Both the position numbers and the translations under genes were made by a program. From positions 62,001 to 126,000 of the forward strand of contig NZ_PGVH01000047.1 in NCBI RefSeq assembly GCF_004168585.1: a stretch of 64,000 nt of DNA, in the 5' to 3' direction. Shown piece after piece: positions 1 to 10,810 of the stretch; positions within the stretch are counted from its first letter, which is position 1, and each line of letters opens with the position of its first letter. This DNA is from Shewanella sp. OPT22 (GTDB lineage Bacteria > Pseudomonadota > Gammaproteobacteria > Enterobacterales > Shewanellaceae). The notes beneath the pieces were generated by a model. That model was not told the DNA's origin. It made no database searches and was given only the letters and a program-made list of their open reading frames with translations.

Positions 1-1816
1 TTATTTTCTCAGGCAATTCGATAAGTAGCTCTATGAGTTTGTCTTCTCGTTTTGCATTTTCTAACACTTTTGATATAGATCGGCTATCTCCACTAGAATC
101 TAAGAACTCACAGAATTTGGCTTGTTCTTTGTGAGGGAGCTCAAATGCAAGAGCTGTAAGCTCACTTTGTTCAAGTGCCGCTAATAAAACTTGCTCTTCT
201 TTAACTTTACCAAAGCTTTTTGTTGATGTCTTAGCGTGTTGATCTTCCTCTATTTTGTTTAAAGCAGCTTTCAGGAAGTTAGTTTTTTGTTGCTTCGATA
301 AATGTGAAAAATACTCTTTGCTATCCTCTGCACCGATAGATTCGAATATACGATAAAGTTTTTCACCGTTTATTGCATTTAAAATGTTCAATAATTTTGT
401 GGGTGGACATTCTACGTTTTCAACTAAAAAATTGCCCAAATTACCCGGAGAAATATCACCATTATTGATGATTTCAACGGCCACACTTAATGGGAGATAA
501 ATTAATAGTCTTGAAAAATTTTCATCTCTTTTATCAAATGAAACGCTAATCAAGGAAGTTCCACTTTTTTGATACTCAAGACACTCTAGAATAAAGCCTT
601 CATCTTGAATGTTTTTATGCTCTATTGCTTCGCAAAGAGGGAGTGAAGAACTTTGTCTGAATAATACCAGTTGTTCAGCTCTCGTGGTGCATTCTAAAAG
701 GGTATTAAGGCTGTCAAACTCCTTTTGTTCACATAACCTAAGAACAACCTTCTGAGCGGTAGCTGTGTCTTTGAGTAAATCTTGTATAAAGGGAGCTTTT
801 AATGTATCTCGTTCAGACTCAGATGCTGATGCTAGTAATTCGCTAAATAAGTCTGCTGTCTCAACGTGTGCGTACAGTGTGCTGTGGCACCACTCGCTAT
901 TCTTCGGCAAATTTGCACGGATAACTTGTGCTAAAGCGCAAACTGAGCAGTCTTTTATTACTGCTTCTAATTTCTTTGATTGCTGGTTTTGCGTAGAACT
1001 CAATGACAATGCGGGACAATTTTTTAATAATTGAGGAATCAATCTTGGGTATGCATTAAATATCTTTATTATCGTTCTTTCGGATAAGTGAGGTAAGAGC
1101 TTATTTTGACAACGTCCGGATAAGTGCACAGCGATGATTGGAAGCGCAGGCTTGTCTTTTAACTTATCAAATAATTGTTGTAATTTAACTGGATCGTTTC
1201 CGAACTTACTTTCTAGTGCTGCAACATAGACTTTATAGTGAGGCTTTTGTTCAGCCTTAATTTCACCTCCAGCTTTCCATTTTTCATCCGTTGCCAATAA
1301 GTCATTCGTAAGCTCTAAAACAGCTTCATCATCAGAATATTTAAGAATACTTTCAAACTTTTTCTGATCTAAACCGCTTAATCGTAACTTTGCTTGCTCA
1401 GGTGAAGTACGTTTTAACTCTCGATAGATACTGATAAAAGCACTGTCTTTTACACTTTTAAATGTGGAAACTGCATTGGCTTCATGGAGGCGATCGGATA
1501 AAACCATGGCTTTTAATACTTCTCGTTCTTGTTGGTATTCCTCAGTGTTTGAATCTTCTAGATATATAATCTTTTCTGGCATGATAAACCAAGCAGGCTC
1601 AACAACAATACCTATTTTAGAGTTTTTGAAGCAAACCTCATATTCCTTAGACGTTTCTGGAAGTATAATTAACCTTTTTTGGCCATTTTTTAACTTTAAA
1701 GTGACATCAGAATTCTTAGCCAAAGATGCGCCATCAATTTCAGGCTGGTCTTCATCATGAGCTCCATTTAATGGTGTAAGTGACATTAGAAAAGCTGAAT
1801 TACCTGTAGCTTCCAT
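1..1816 (-). CDS. Large helical-repeat protein, truncated by window edge
   Basis: An uninterrupted minus-strand frame runs from an ATG at 1816 to the first base of the window, so at least 605 residues are encoded and the C-terminus is missing. I do not recognise the family. The N-terminal 110 residues look like a beta-rich globular module (it starts MEATGNSAFLMSLTPLNG). The remainder is Leu, Glu and Lys rich and reads as degenerate alpha-helical repeats with no transmembrane segment or signal peptide. The N-terminal module appears to share a pattern (PLN near residue 15, a CF pair near residue 75, an EY-Q-E/D segment near residue 100) with the divergent ankyrin protein at 2143. A host-directed or scaffold protein is a guess from that neighbour only. 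Confidence 0.72.
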   Translation of the reverse strand, partial: MEATGNSAFLMSLTPLNGAHDEDQPEIDGASLAKNSDVTLKLKNGQKRLIILPETSKEYEVCFKNSKIGIVVEPAWFIMPEKIIYLEDSNTEEYQQEREVLKAMVLSDRLHEANAVSTFKSVKDSAFISIYRELKRTSPEQAKLRLSGLDQKKFESILKYSDDEAVLELTNDLLATDEKWKAGGEIKAEQKPHYKVYVAALESKFGNDPVKLQQLFDKLKDKPALPIIAVHLSGRCQNKLLPHLSERTIIKIFNAYPRLIPQLLKNCPALSLSSTQNQQSKKLEAVIKDCSVCALAQVIRANLPKNSEWCHSTLYAHVETADLFSELLASASESERDTLKAPFIQDLLKDTATAQKVVLRLCEQKEFDSLNTLLECTTRAEQLVLFRQSSSLPLCEAIEHKNIQDEGFILECLEYQKSGTSLISVSFDKRDENFSRLLIYLPLSVAVEIINNGDISPGNLGNFLVENVECPPTKLLNILNAINGEKLYRIFESIGAEDSKEYFSHLSKQQKTNFLKAALNKIEEDQHAKTSTKSFGKVKEEQVLLAALEQSELTALAFELPHKEQAKFCEFLDSSGDSRSISKVLENAKREDKLIELLIELPEKI

Positions 1817-2142
1817 AACTATTTCTTACCCTAAATTTAAAAATGCATAAAACTAATTATTGGACTCAAAATTTATTCTTACCAATTAATCTTCTTTAAC
1901 AAATCGTTAATAAAAACTTTTACTGTTTTTAGTTTTTTAATGGTAATCAAGTTTTTGATTGAGCTTATTCGACTAAAATTTTATTAAGTTCTTAATTCAT
2001 TGAGTGATAATTGTTGTTACCTTCATTGCGCAATGAGGTACGTGATTAATTTTGAATTAATCACTGTTTAAAAACAGTACAAAAAAGTCATGCTCTGTTA
2101 AATTTTTATCATGAGAAAGAATTACGTTCAGAGATAAATTGA
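1817..2142. other. Divergent intergenic region between two repeat-protein genes
   Basis: About 325 bp of very AT-rich DNA separate the two divergent genes, and promoters for both must lie here. Two adjacent palindromes are visible: a 10-bp stem with a 3-nt loop at 2042–2064 (GTGATTAATT ttg AATTAATCAC), and an almost perfect ACTGTTTA/AAAACAGT at 2063–2078. They lie 65–100 bp upstream of the ankyrin start and could be an operator or an untranslated-leader hairpin. I see no other gene. Confidence 0.5.
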
Positions 2143-4276
2143 ATGTCAGCAACTAACAATGTCGCCTCTATAGAATTATTGATGCCTCTAAATTGTGGTG
2201 ACGTCGATTCTCAGGTTTCTACCTCAGACCTTATTAAAATTAGCCAAGAATTAGAATGTAAGCTTACTGTAAGAGCCATTGGTAGTGATGCAGCTATATA
2301 CCGTTTAAAACTTATTAATGCAGGGGCATCGAGAGCACAAAAGTGGAATCTATACTGTTTTCATACAAATCATGCGGTAGGTTTTTATCAGAAAAGCTCG
2401 TTATCGAAAGCTGATGTTCATGGCATCGAGTTGAGCCCCGTTTCAGAATATACTCAAGATGCTAAGGACTCATTAACTAATAAGCTTGCTTTTAAAGTAT
2501 GTGACAAGTTAAACAGCAGACCGGGGGCACTTATTGATGCCGTAAATTCTAAAAATGCTATTGCAGTTAGTGAAGAAATTAAACGTGGAGTAAATGTCAA
2601 TTATAGTGATGACGGTAAATCGATCTTACTTCTGGCCGTTGAGCAAGGAAATGCTGAAATTGTTCAAATGCTATTAAACGCTGGTGCGAGACTATCAAAC
2701 CCTAAAGCAATATTAATGGCAGCAGTCAAAAGTGATAATGTTCCATTGGTTGAAATGTTATTTAATTCAGTATCCTCAGTACCAGAACTGCGTGTTCTGG
2801 TGAAGCTGGCAGTATCCAAAAATAACATTGATATCGTTAACGTTTTATTGAGTAAAGGCTTTAAAGTAACTGATGCTTCAGCGTTACTCTCGAAAGCGAT
2901 CAAAAATAATAATATTAAGCTCGTTAGCTTGATATTAACCTCAGTAGATTCAATAGACTCAGTAGATAAAATCTATAGCTTTTTAGATTCAGCTGTCACT
3001 AAAGGAAACGTTGACCTGGTTTCAGTGCTTGTGAGCAAGTTTGCCCCCAATTCCTTACAGAGTAGAGAGGCAAAAGCCCTACTTTATCGAGCCGTAGAAT
3101 ATGGAAACAGTGCCATTGTAGAGCTCATTGCAAGTAAATGTTCGAGAGGTTTATTAAACCAGAATATCGATAATGGAGACCTTTGCGAATATTATGGAAG
3201 AGTTTATACAACACTACTTGGTTGGGCCGCAACACGAAAGATGTTTGAGGTTTGTATGGCTCTTTTAAATTCAGGTGCAGATATTAACAAACCATTTTTA
3301 TGGTGCTAAAACCTTATTGATGGTTGCTGCTGAAGACGCCAGTGTAGAGTTTATAGTCAGTTGCTTAGATAAATTTAACGTTGATACTAGCAAGTATTTT
3401 ATAGTGCAACATGAAGTAAACCCCAATTGGCATCCATTAAGTTTTTTTAACGCTCTTTGTTTTGCCGCTAAAAGGTTTAAGAGAACAGGTGATGATACCG
3501 TTTTACTTTGTTTGTTAAACCGCTGTGTAAAGGTTGGTAGAGTAGTTGATATTTATGAGGTTTTTAAAGGGTATTATACGTCTAAGCCCAAAGATTGTGA
3601 CATTATAGAGTTTTTAACTGCCCCCATTGCAAAAGCCTTCCTTGAAAAATCCATTATCTCAAAAGATAGTTTTTATCAATTATTGAGTAAAAAAGTGTTA
3701 GAGGGAGACGTTAGCTTTGTTAAAGAGTTATGTGAAGTATCGTCACTTGATTTAAATCGACTCATCAACAGTGGGTTTAAATCAAGTGACGTAAACCCGA
3801 ATGAGAAAACTTGAAAAAACACTCTCATTATTAATGCTATTCAGTCAGGGTCGGTTGAAATGCTAGGTTATCTTTTGTCGAGAGGGGCAAGTAATTTTGA
3901 TCAACAAAATTTCTGTGGCCTTACCGCACTGTGCTTTGTTTCAGAGTTGAAAGATGAAGATTTGAAGTTAAGGTTTGCACAGTTATTAATATCAAAAATG
4001 AACCCTGAAGCTATTAACTTTCAAACTACGGAGACTTTTCCTAAAGTTCGAGCAGGAACAACGGCATTACACTGGGCTTCAAAACACAAAGCGGTAAATG
4101 TTTCAGAATTACTTCTCAGTAAGGGGGCAGACGCTTGTTTAGAGGATGAACAACAGGTACCCGCATTTCAACTGACGACTTCATTTCGCAGATCTGTGTT
4201 TGGGGTGAAATTTAACTCTAAACCTCAGGTTGTAGAATGTGAGAGCAATGAAAATGAAGATTATGATGTAATATAA
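2143..4276 (+). pseudogene. Ankyrin-repeat protein gene broken by a frameshift and an in-frame stop
   Basis: The first frame (2143–3309) encodes an N-terminal module of about 120 residues followed by ankyrin repeats with the usual A-x-x-x-G-N-x-x-I-V-x-x-L-L pattern. It ends abruptly inside a repeat after ADINKPF. The next frame (from about 3290) continues that repeat as YGAKTLLMVAAED. Removing one T from the T5 run at 3295–3299 restores a continuous reading frame (INKPFYGAKTLL). That frame then meets TGA at 3812–3814, after which ankyrin coding resumes in the same frame (NTLIINAIQSG, then GYLLSRGAS) to the stop at 4276. The intact product would be about 710 residues. Either the gene is decaying, the sequence has errors at these points, or the pieces are separately translated. 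Ankyrin repeats mediate protein binding; no enzymatic domain is visible. Confidence 0.75.
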
Positions 4277-4339
4277 ATAACTTCACTTGATTCAAACGAC
4301 CTCTATTTAAATTTGGTATAATCGGAGCATTTCATATAA

Positions 4340-4971
<632 letters not shown>

Positions 4972-5046
4972 GGTACCTCGATAATTTCTGTTTTGTGTTG
5001 AGGTAGGTTTTACCTTAACTATGTTACAGAAATAATACATGTGGGC

Positions 5047-6462
5047 TTATTTCATATTTTCAATACCAGTAACATTATTCTTCGCCAGTAACTGTTCTTT
5101 CACTTGTTGGTGCTGTGATTTTTCATCGAGCCATACTAATGTGTCGTAATAGCGGCGAATGCTATCAACATAATGTACGGCTTGAGTTCCTCGTCCATAA
5201 CCATATTTTGTTTTCTGGTAATACTTTCTTTGTTGTAACAGTGGTAAGACTTTTTTCATGTCTCGCCAAGTATTCGGGTTAAGGTCAATTTGTTTCGCAA
5301 GCTTTTGTGCGTCAAGTACATGACCAATGCCGATATTATATGACGCTAATGCAAACCACATTCGTTGTCTTTCAGGTATTGCATCGGGTAGCTTTTCAAT
5401 CATCTCTCTTAAATATATAGCTCCACCTTTAATGCTTTGTTCTGCGTCTAATCGATTGTCTATGCCTACATGTTTAGCGGTCTGGTTCGTGAGCATCATC
5501 ATGCCTCTTACACCAGTAAAAGAGCGAGCTTTGGGTTTCCAGTGAGACTCTTGATAGGATGCCGCAGCCAGTTTACGCCAATCGAGTTCTTTAGCGTGCT
5601 TTTTAAATATGGGGCGGTATCTGGGAAGTACTCGGTTGAATGCTTTAATAAAAGCTTTAGTATCGACATAGTCGAAATTCTTTACATGACCGAAGTACTT
5701 TTCGCGCATAAATTTGAAGGTAGCCGACTTAATTTGCGTATTCCAAAAATCTAAAATTTTGCTGAACAAGCGATTTGAATGATGCTTCTTAAAAAACCAA
5801 ACGATCGGTTGGTGCTCAGCAATCGTTAATCCTTTTATGATTTCGGGCATGAATCGTTGGTTAACTTTTATGATATTAGAGTCTGCAACGGTATACACAA
5901 TTTCACCTTGATTGATCATATCGAGCAATTCTTCATTATCCATCCCAAAGAGCTTTTTCCACTTTAAGTTCGGGTAGTTTGTTGACAATTGTTTAAGTTG
6001 TTCTTCAAAAGAGGAGTTAGCCATTACATCGATGGGCTCTACAATATTCTTGAGTGAGGTGACTTTTTTTGTGCCTTTGCGGTAGACCAACACTTGGTCA
6101 ACAAAATACAGAGGAGGGCTGGAACGATATTTTTGTTCCCTTGATGGTGTTTCTTGCTGACCGGCGGCAATAATATCAATTTTCCCCTTATTTAATGCCC
6201 GATATAAACGCGTTCGGTCCGAGTACACTTCTACTTTTAATGGAACCTTAAGGTATCGCGCAAATTTAAGCGCCATTTCATAATCAAATCCTGTTGCTCC
6301 GTTGTTGGTTTGCATATATGTGTGAGCACCATAAAGAGTACCTACTTTCAAAACCCGCATAGATTCAGGGTTTGCAGGCATCACAGAGTGTTCAACTGTA
6401 GCTCTACAGCCTGATAAAATGAGTATCATCCATGCGAAACACAAAGTTAACTTCATAAGCAA
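5047..6462 (-). CDS. mltF: Membrane-bound lytic murein transglycosylase F
   Basis: MltF cleaves the beta-1,4 glycosidic bond between MurNAc and GlcNAc, leaving 1,6-anhydro ends, at the inner face of the outer membrane. The 471-residue sequence begins with a lipoprotein signal and lipobox LSGC with Cys19. A periplasmic solute-binding-like domain follows (about residues 35–265, GTLYGAHTY to FMREKYFG), then a soluble-lytic-transglycosylase domain (about 285–450) with the catalytic Glu305 in YQESHW and the typical GVRGMMMLT and ALASYNIGIGHV motifs. Domain order and length match the family. It is divergent from purL, as in E. coli. Confidence 0.95.
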   Translation of the reverse strand: MLMKLTLCFAWMILILSGCRATVEHSVMPANPESMRVLKVGTLYGAHTYMQTNNGATGFDYEMALKFARYLKVPLKVEVYSDRTRLYRALNKGKIDIIAAGQQETPSREQKYRSSPPLYFVDQVLVYRKGTKKVTSLKNIVEPIDVMANSSFEEQLKQLSTNYPNLKWKKLFGMDNEELLDMINQGEIVYTVADSNIIKVNQRFMPEIIKGLTIAEHQPIVWFFKKHHSNRLFSKILDFWNTQIKSATFKFMREKYFGHVKNFDYVDTKAFIKAFNRVLPRYRPIFKKHAKELDWRKLAAASYQESHWKPKARSFTGVRGMMMLTNQTAKHVGIDNRLDAEQSIKGGAIYLREMIEKLPDAIPERQRMWFALASYNIGIGHVLDAQKLAKQIDLNPNTWRDMKKVLPLLQQRKYYQKTKYGYGRGTQAVHYVDSIRRYYDTLVWLDEKSQHQQVKEQLLAKNNVTGIENMK

Positions 6463-6529
6463 TTAAAAATCGTTCGGATAATGAGAAAAGAGTTTTTGGA
6501 AAACCGACCACTTTATAACACAAGAAAAG

Positions 6530-6543
6530 GTTGTTTAAACAAC
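6530..6543. promoter_or_regulatory. 14-bp perfect palindrome in the mltF–purL divergent region
   Basis: GTTGTTTAAACAAC is a perfect palindrome about 90 bp upstream of purL. A TATAAT hexamer lies at 6575–6580, a plausible purL -10 element, and the palindrome would sit near its -45 position. It does not resemble the E. coli PurR operator. It may be an operator for an unknown regulator or a chance AT-rich symmetry. Confidence 0.35.
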
Positions 6544-6632
6544 AGCAAATGATGATTTGTCAGCGTATTTTCAATATAATACCGCCCAAATAATATCCCA
6601 TATCTACCCTACAAACTATAAGGTGAACAGAC

Positions 6633-9600
6633 GTGATGGAGATCATCCGCGGAGCCCCTGCACTCTCAGAGTTTAATGTGCAGAAACTGCTGCAAGCATG
6701 TAACAGTCAGGCACTACCAGTTAAGAGTATTTACGCCGAGTTTATTCATTTAGCTGATTTATCCCAAGCCTTGGACGATAGCGAGCGACAACAATTAGAA
6801 AAACTGCTCACTTACGGTCCTAAAATAGAATCTCAACTCCCTCAAGGCTCTCTTTTCTTCATCACTCCACGCCCCGGCACAATTTCCCCTTGGTCTTCCA
6901 AAGCTACTGACATCGCCCATAACTGTGATCTTGGAAAAGTAAACCGTTTAGAGCGTGGTGTGGCGTATTACGTTGACACTGATGCGTTAACTGAAGAACA
7001 AGAAAAGTCGTTAATTGGGTTGATCCATGATCGCATGGTCGAAACTGTATTTAGTGACTTAGAGTCAGCTTCTGTTTTATTTGAACAAACAGAACCAAAA
7101 CCATTTACCAGCGTAAATGTACTTGGTGAAGGTCGTGAAGCACTCGTTACCGCCAATATTGAAATGGGTTTAGCATTGGCTGAAGATGAAATCGATTACC
7201 TAGTCGAAAACTTTACTCAGCTGGGTCGTAACCCAAATGACATCGAGTTAATGATGTTTGCGCAAGCGAACTCAGAGCATTGTCGTCATAAAATCTTTAA
7301 TGCTGATTGGACAATTGATGGCGAAGTACAGCCAAAATCATTGTTCAAAATGATTAAAAACACCTTTGAGACTACGCCAGAAGGCGTGTTGTCAGCCTAC
7401 AAAGATAACGCTGCGGTAATGGAAGGCAGTGTTGCTGGGCGATTCTTCCCAGATCCTGACGGTACGTACAACTATCACACTGAGCCGATGCACATTTTGA
7501 TGAAGGTGGAAACTCACAACCACCCAACGGCAATTAGCCCATACCCAGGTGCCGCGACAGGTTCAGGCGGTGAAATCCGTGATGAAGGCGCAACAGGTCG
7601 TGGTTCAAAACCCAAAGCGGGTTTAACTGGCTTTAGTGTATCTAACTTGAATATCCCGGGCTTTGAACAACCGTGGGAAGGCGATTACGGCAAGCCAAGT
7701 CGTATTGTGAGTGCGCTCGATATTATGACTGAAGGCCCATTAGGCGGCGCAGCATTTAATAACGAATTTGGTCGCCCTGCATTGCTAGGTTACTTCCGTA
7801 CCTACGAGCAGCAAGTAACCAGCCACAACGGTACTGAAGTTCGTGGTTATCATAAGCCAATCATGTTGGCAGGTGGCCTTGGTAACATTCGTGAAGATCA
7901 TGTTCAAAAAGGTGAAATCACCGAAGGTGCGAAGTTAATCGTTCTGGGTGGCCCTGCTATGAACATCGGTCTTGGTGGTGGCGCTGCCTCTTCAATGGCA
8001 TCAGGTCAATCAAGTGAAGACTTAGATTTTGCTTCGGTTCAGCGTGAAAACCCTGAAATGGAACGTCGCTGCCAAGAAGTTATCGACCGCTGCTGGCAGT
8101 TAGGTGACGATAACCCAATTCAGTTTATTCATGATGTTGGTGCTGGTGGACTTTCAAATGCATTGCCAGAACTTGTGAGCGACGGTGGCCGTGGTGGTCG
8201 TTTCAATCTTCGTAATGTACTGTCTGACGAACGTGGCATGAGCCCACTGGAGATTTGGTGTAATGAATCACAAGAACGTTATGTGATGTCTGTGGCGCCA
8301 GAAAACTTAGACGTATTCACAAAAATTTGTGAGCGTGAACGTGCACCTTTTGCGGTTGTAGGCGAAGCAACCATTAAAGAAGATTTGATTCTAGATGATC
8401 CGCATTTCGACAATCAACCAATCGATTTACCGCTTGAAGTATTATTGGGCAAAGCGCCAAAAATGAGCCGTGATGTTGTTTCTAAACAGGCTCAAGGTAC
8501 ACCAGTTGCTCAAGAAAACATTAAGATTGAAGAGGCCGTTAAGCGAGTCTTAAACCTACCAACCGTTGCTGACAAAACGTTCTTAGTTACGATTGGCGAC
8601 AGAACGGTTACTGGCTTAGTAAACCGTGACCAAATGGTCGGTCCATGGCAAGTACCCGTTGCCGATTGTGCCGTAACTGCATCAAGCTTTGATAGCTACA
8701 CAGGTGAAGCCATGTCGATGGGTGAGCGCACGCCGCTTGCACTGTTAGACTTCGGTGCTTCGGCTCGTATGGCCGTCGCTGAATCGATAATGAATATTGC
8801 AGGTACCGATATTGGTTCATTCAAGCGCATTAAGCTTTCAGCAAACTGGATGTCAGCAGCAGGTCACCCGGGTGAAGATGCTGGCCTTTATGAAGCCGTA
8901 AAAGCCATCGGTGAAGAATTGTGTCCTGAGCTGGATCTTACGATTCCAGTAGGTAAGGACTCAATGTCGATGAAGACGGCATGGAACGAAAGCGGTGAAG
9001 ACAAAGCGGTAACGTCGCCAATGTCGCTAGTGATTACAGCATTTGGTGCCGTGAAAGATATTCGCAATACCGTCACCCCAGAGCTGCGCAGCGACAAAGG
9101 TAATACTCGCTTATTGATGTTGGATTTAAGCCAAGGTCAAAATCGTTTAGGTGGTTCTTGTTTAGCGCAAGTGTTTAATGAGTTAGGTGATAAAGCGCCT
9201 GATTTAGATAACCCAGCCGCAATGCGCCATTTCTTCGAAACGACGCAACAGCTGGTTGCTGATAAAAATATCATTGCTTACCACGACCGTAGTGATGGTG
9301 GCCTATTTACCACACTTGTTGAGATGGCATTTGCAGGTAACACAGGTCTTGATATTGATTTATCAGCATTGAATGGCACTCACATTGAACGATTATTTAA
9401 TGAAGAGCTGGGCGCAGTGATCCAAGTGAGCGCTGATAACGTGGCAACCATTCAAGCGCAGTATCAAGCGGGCGGGGTCGATTGTCATGTGATTGGTCAT
9501 ATCGCAACAAATGATAATATCCGCATAGCTGATGCTGAAGCACTGATATTTGAAGACAGCCGAATTGCACTGCGTAAACAGTGGTCAGAAACCACCTACC

Positions 9601-10517
9601 GCATGCAAGCGATGCGTGATAATCCTGAATGTGCGAAACAAGAGTTTGACCTAAAACTGAATGCAGACGAGCCAGGGCTCACAGTTGATTTAAGCTTTGA
9701 CCCACAACAAGACGTTGCAGCGCCGTTTATCCTAAAAGGTGCTTCACCGAAAATGGCTATTTTGCGTGAGCAGGGTGTTAACTCTCATGTCGAAATGGCC
9801 GCTGCATTTAACCGTGCAGGCTTTGAGAGCATCGATGTTCATATGTCTGACATCCTTTCAGGTCGCATTAGTCTAGAAAAATTCCAAGGTCTAGTAGCAT
9901 GCGGTGGCTTCTCGTACGGTGACGTATTAGGCGCTGGTGAAGGTTGGGCTAAATCGATTTTATTCAACCAACGTGCTCGTGACGAATTCAGTGCCTTCTT
10001 TGCACGTGATAACAGTTTCTCGCTAGGTGTGTGTAACGGTTGTCAGATGTTATCTAACTTGAAAGAGATCATTCCGGGCAGTGAGCATTGGCCGCATTTT
10101 GTACGTAACAAGTCTGAGCGTTTTGAAGCACGCTTCAGTTTGGTTGAAGTGCAAGAAAACCCATCTATCTTCTTTGAAGGTATGAAAGGTTCAAGAATGC
10201 CGATTGCAGTGTCACACGGTGAAGGTCATGCTGAATTTGCGAACCCTGACGCACTGACTCACGCTGAATCGACAGGTACGATTGCGCTGCGTTATGTAAA
10301 TGGTCATGGTGAAATTGCGACTCAATATCCGCAAAATCCGAATGGCTCACCAAACGGGATTACAGGCTTAACGACAACAGATGGTCGAGTAACCATTATG
10401 ATGCCGCACCCTGAGCGTGTATTCAGAACAGTTGCTAATTCATGGCATCCAGATGAAATGGGCGAAGATAGCCCATGGATGCGTATGTTCCGCAATGCGA
10501 GAGTTAAGCTAGGGTAA
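6633..10517 (+). CDS. purL: Phosphoribosylformylglycinamidine synthase PurL
   Basis: PurL converts FGAR, glutamine and ATP to FGAM, the fourth step of de novo purine synthesis. The 1294-residue protein is the large single-chain form typical of gammaproteobacteria. An N-terminal PurS-like region ([29 protein letters not shown]) is followed by two AIRS-like ATP-binding halves ([50 protein letters not shown]). A class I glutaminase domain follows, with Cys1134 (GVCNGCQM), His1259 and Glu1261 (PHPERVF). The ATG at 6633 is preceded by AAGGTG and gives the conserved MMEI start. A strong terminator follows, so it is probably monocistronic. Confidence 0.98.
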   Translation: MMEIIRGAPALSEFNVQKLLQACNSQALPVKSIYAEFIHLADLSQALDDSERQQLEKLLTYGPKIESQLPQGSLFFITPRPGTISPWSSKATDIAHNCDLGKVNRLERGVAYYVDTDALTEEQEKSLIGLIHDRMVETVFSDLESASVLFEQTEPKPFTSVNVLGEGREALVTANIEMGLALAEDEIDYLVENFTQLGRNPNDIELMMFAQANSEHCRHKIFNADWTIDGEVQPKSLFKMIKNTFETTPEGVLSAYKDNAAVMEGSVAGRFFPDPDGTYNYHTEPMHILMKVETHNHPTAISPYPGAATGSGGEIRDEGATGRGSKPKAGLTGFSVSNLNIPGFEQPWEGDYGKPSRIVSALDIMTEGPLGGAAFNNEFGRPALLGYFRTYEQQVTSHNGTEVRGYHKPIMLAGGLGNIREDHVQKGEITEGAKLIVLGGPAMNIGLGGGAASSMASGQSSEDLDFASVQRENPEMERRCQEVIDRCWQLGDDNPIQFIHDVGAGGLSNALPELVSDGGRGGRFNLRNVLSDERGMSPLEIWCNESQERYVMSVAPENLDVFTKICERERAPFAVVGEATIKEDLILDDPHFDNQPIDLPLEVLLGKAPKMSRDVVSKQAQGTPVAQENIKIEEAVKRVLNLPTVADKTFLVTIGDRTVTGLVNRDQMVGPWQVPVADCAVTASSFDSYTGEAMSMGERTPLALLDFGASARMAVAESIMNIAGTDIGSFKRIKLSANWMSAAGHPGEDAGLYEAVKAIGEELCPELDLTIPVGKDSMSMKTAWNESGEDKAVTSPMSLVITAFGAVKDIRNTVTPELRSDKGNTRLLMLDLSQGQNRLGGSCLAQVFNELGDKAPDLDNPAAMRHFFETTQQLVADKNIIAYHDRSDGGLFTTLVEMAFAGNTGLDIDLSALNGTHIERLFNEELGAVIQVSADNVATIQAQYQAGGVDCHVIGHIATNDNIRIADAEALIFEDSRIALRKQWSETTYRMQAMRDNPECAKQEFDLKLNADEPGLTVDLSFDPQQDVAAPFILKGASPKMAILREQGVNSHVEMAAAFNRAGFESIDVHMSDILSGRISLEKFQGLVACGGFSYGDVLGAGEGWAKSILFNQRARDEFSAFFARDNSFSLGVCNGCQMLSNLKEIIPGSEHWPHFVRNKSERFEARFSLVEVQENPSIFFEGMKGSRMPIAVSHGEGHAEFANPDALTHAESTGTIALRYVNGHGEIATQYPQNPNGSPNGITGLTTTDGRVTIMMPHPERVFRTVANSWHPDEMGEDSPWMRMFRNARVKLG

Positions 10518-10534
10518 GTCGACTTTTGCTTGAG

Positions 10535-10560
10535 AGCCAGCTATTTAGCTGGCTTTTTTT
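10535..10560 (+). terminator. Rho-independent terminator of purL
   Basis: AGCCAGCT–ATTT–AGCTGGCT, an 8-bp perfect stem with a 4-nt loop, is followed by a run of seven or more T, 18 bases after the purL stop. Confidence 0.9.
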
Positions 10561-10810
10561 ATACAGTGAAAGTAATAGTTGAGTTTTTATCTATAACAGT
10601 GTGAGTTAAGCATTTACGGTTAAAATCCGTATTAAATATCGTTCACATAACTTGGTGTTTGATTGCGGAAGATATAGTCTTAGTAGTAACTGATTCAATG
10701 GCATTCTCACTAAAATCCCAACCTAAAAATTGAGAGAAGCACAACGTAAATTAAATTGTTGAATTAGTTATAGAGTAATTGACTAAAATTGAACTTGTGA
10801 GGCTTTAAAT

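Noticed and set aside
765..1760. Plus-strand frames at 765–1034 and 1464–1760
   Set aside because: They are shadows of the continuous minus-strand coding frame 1–1816 and have no ribosome sites.
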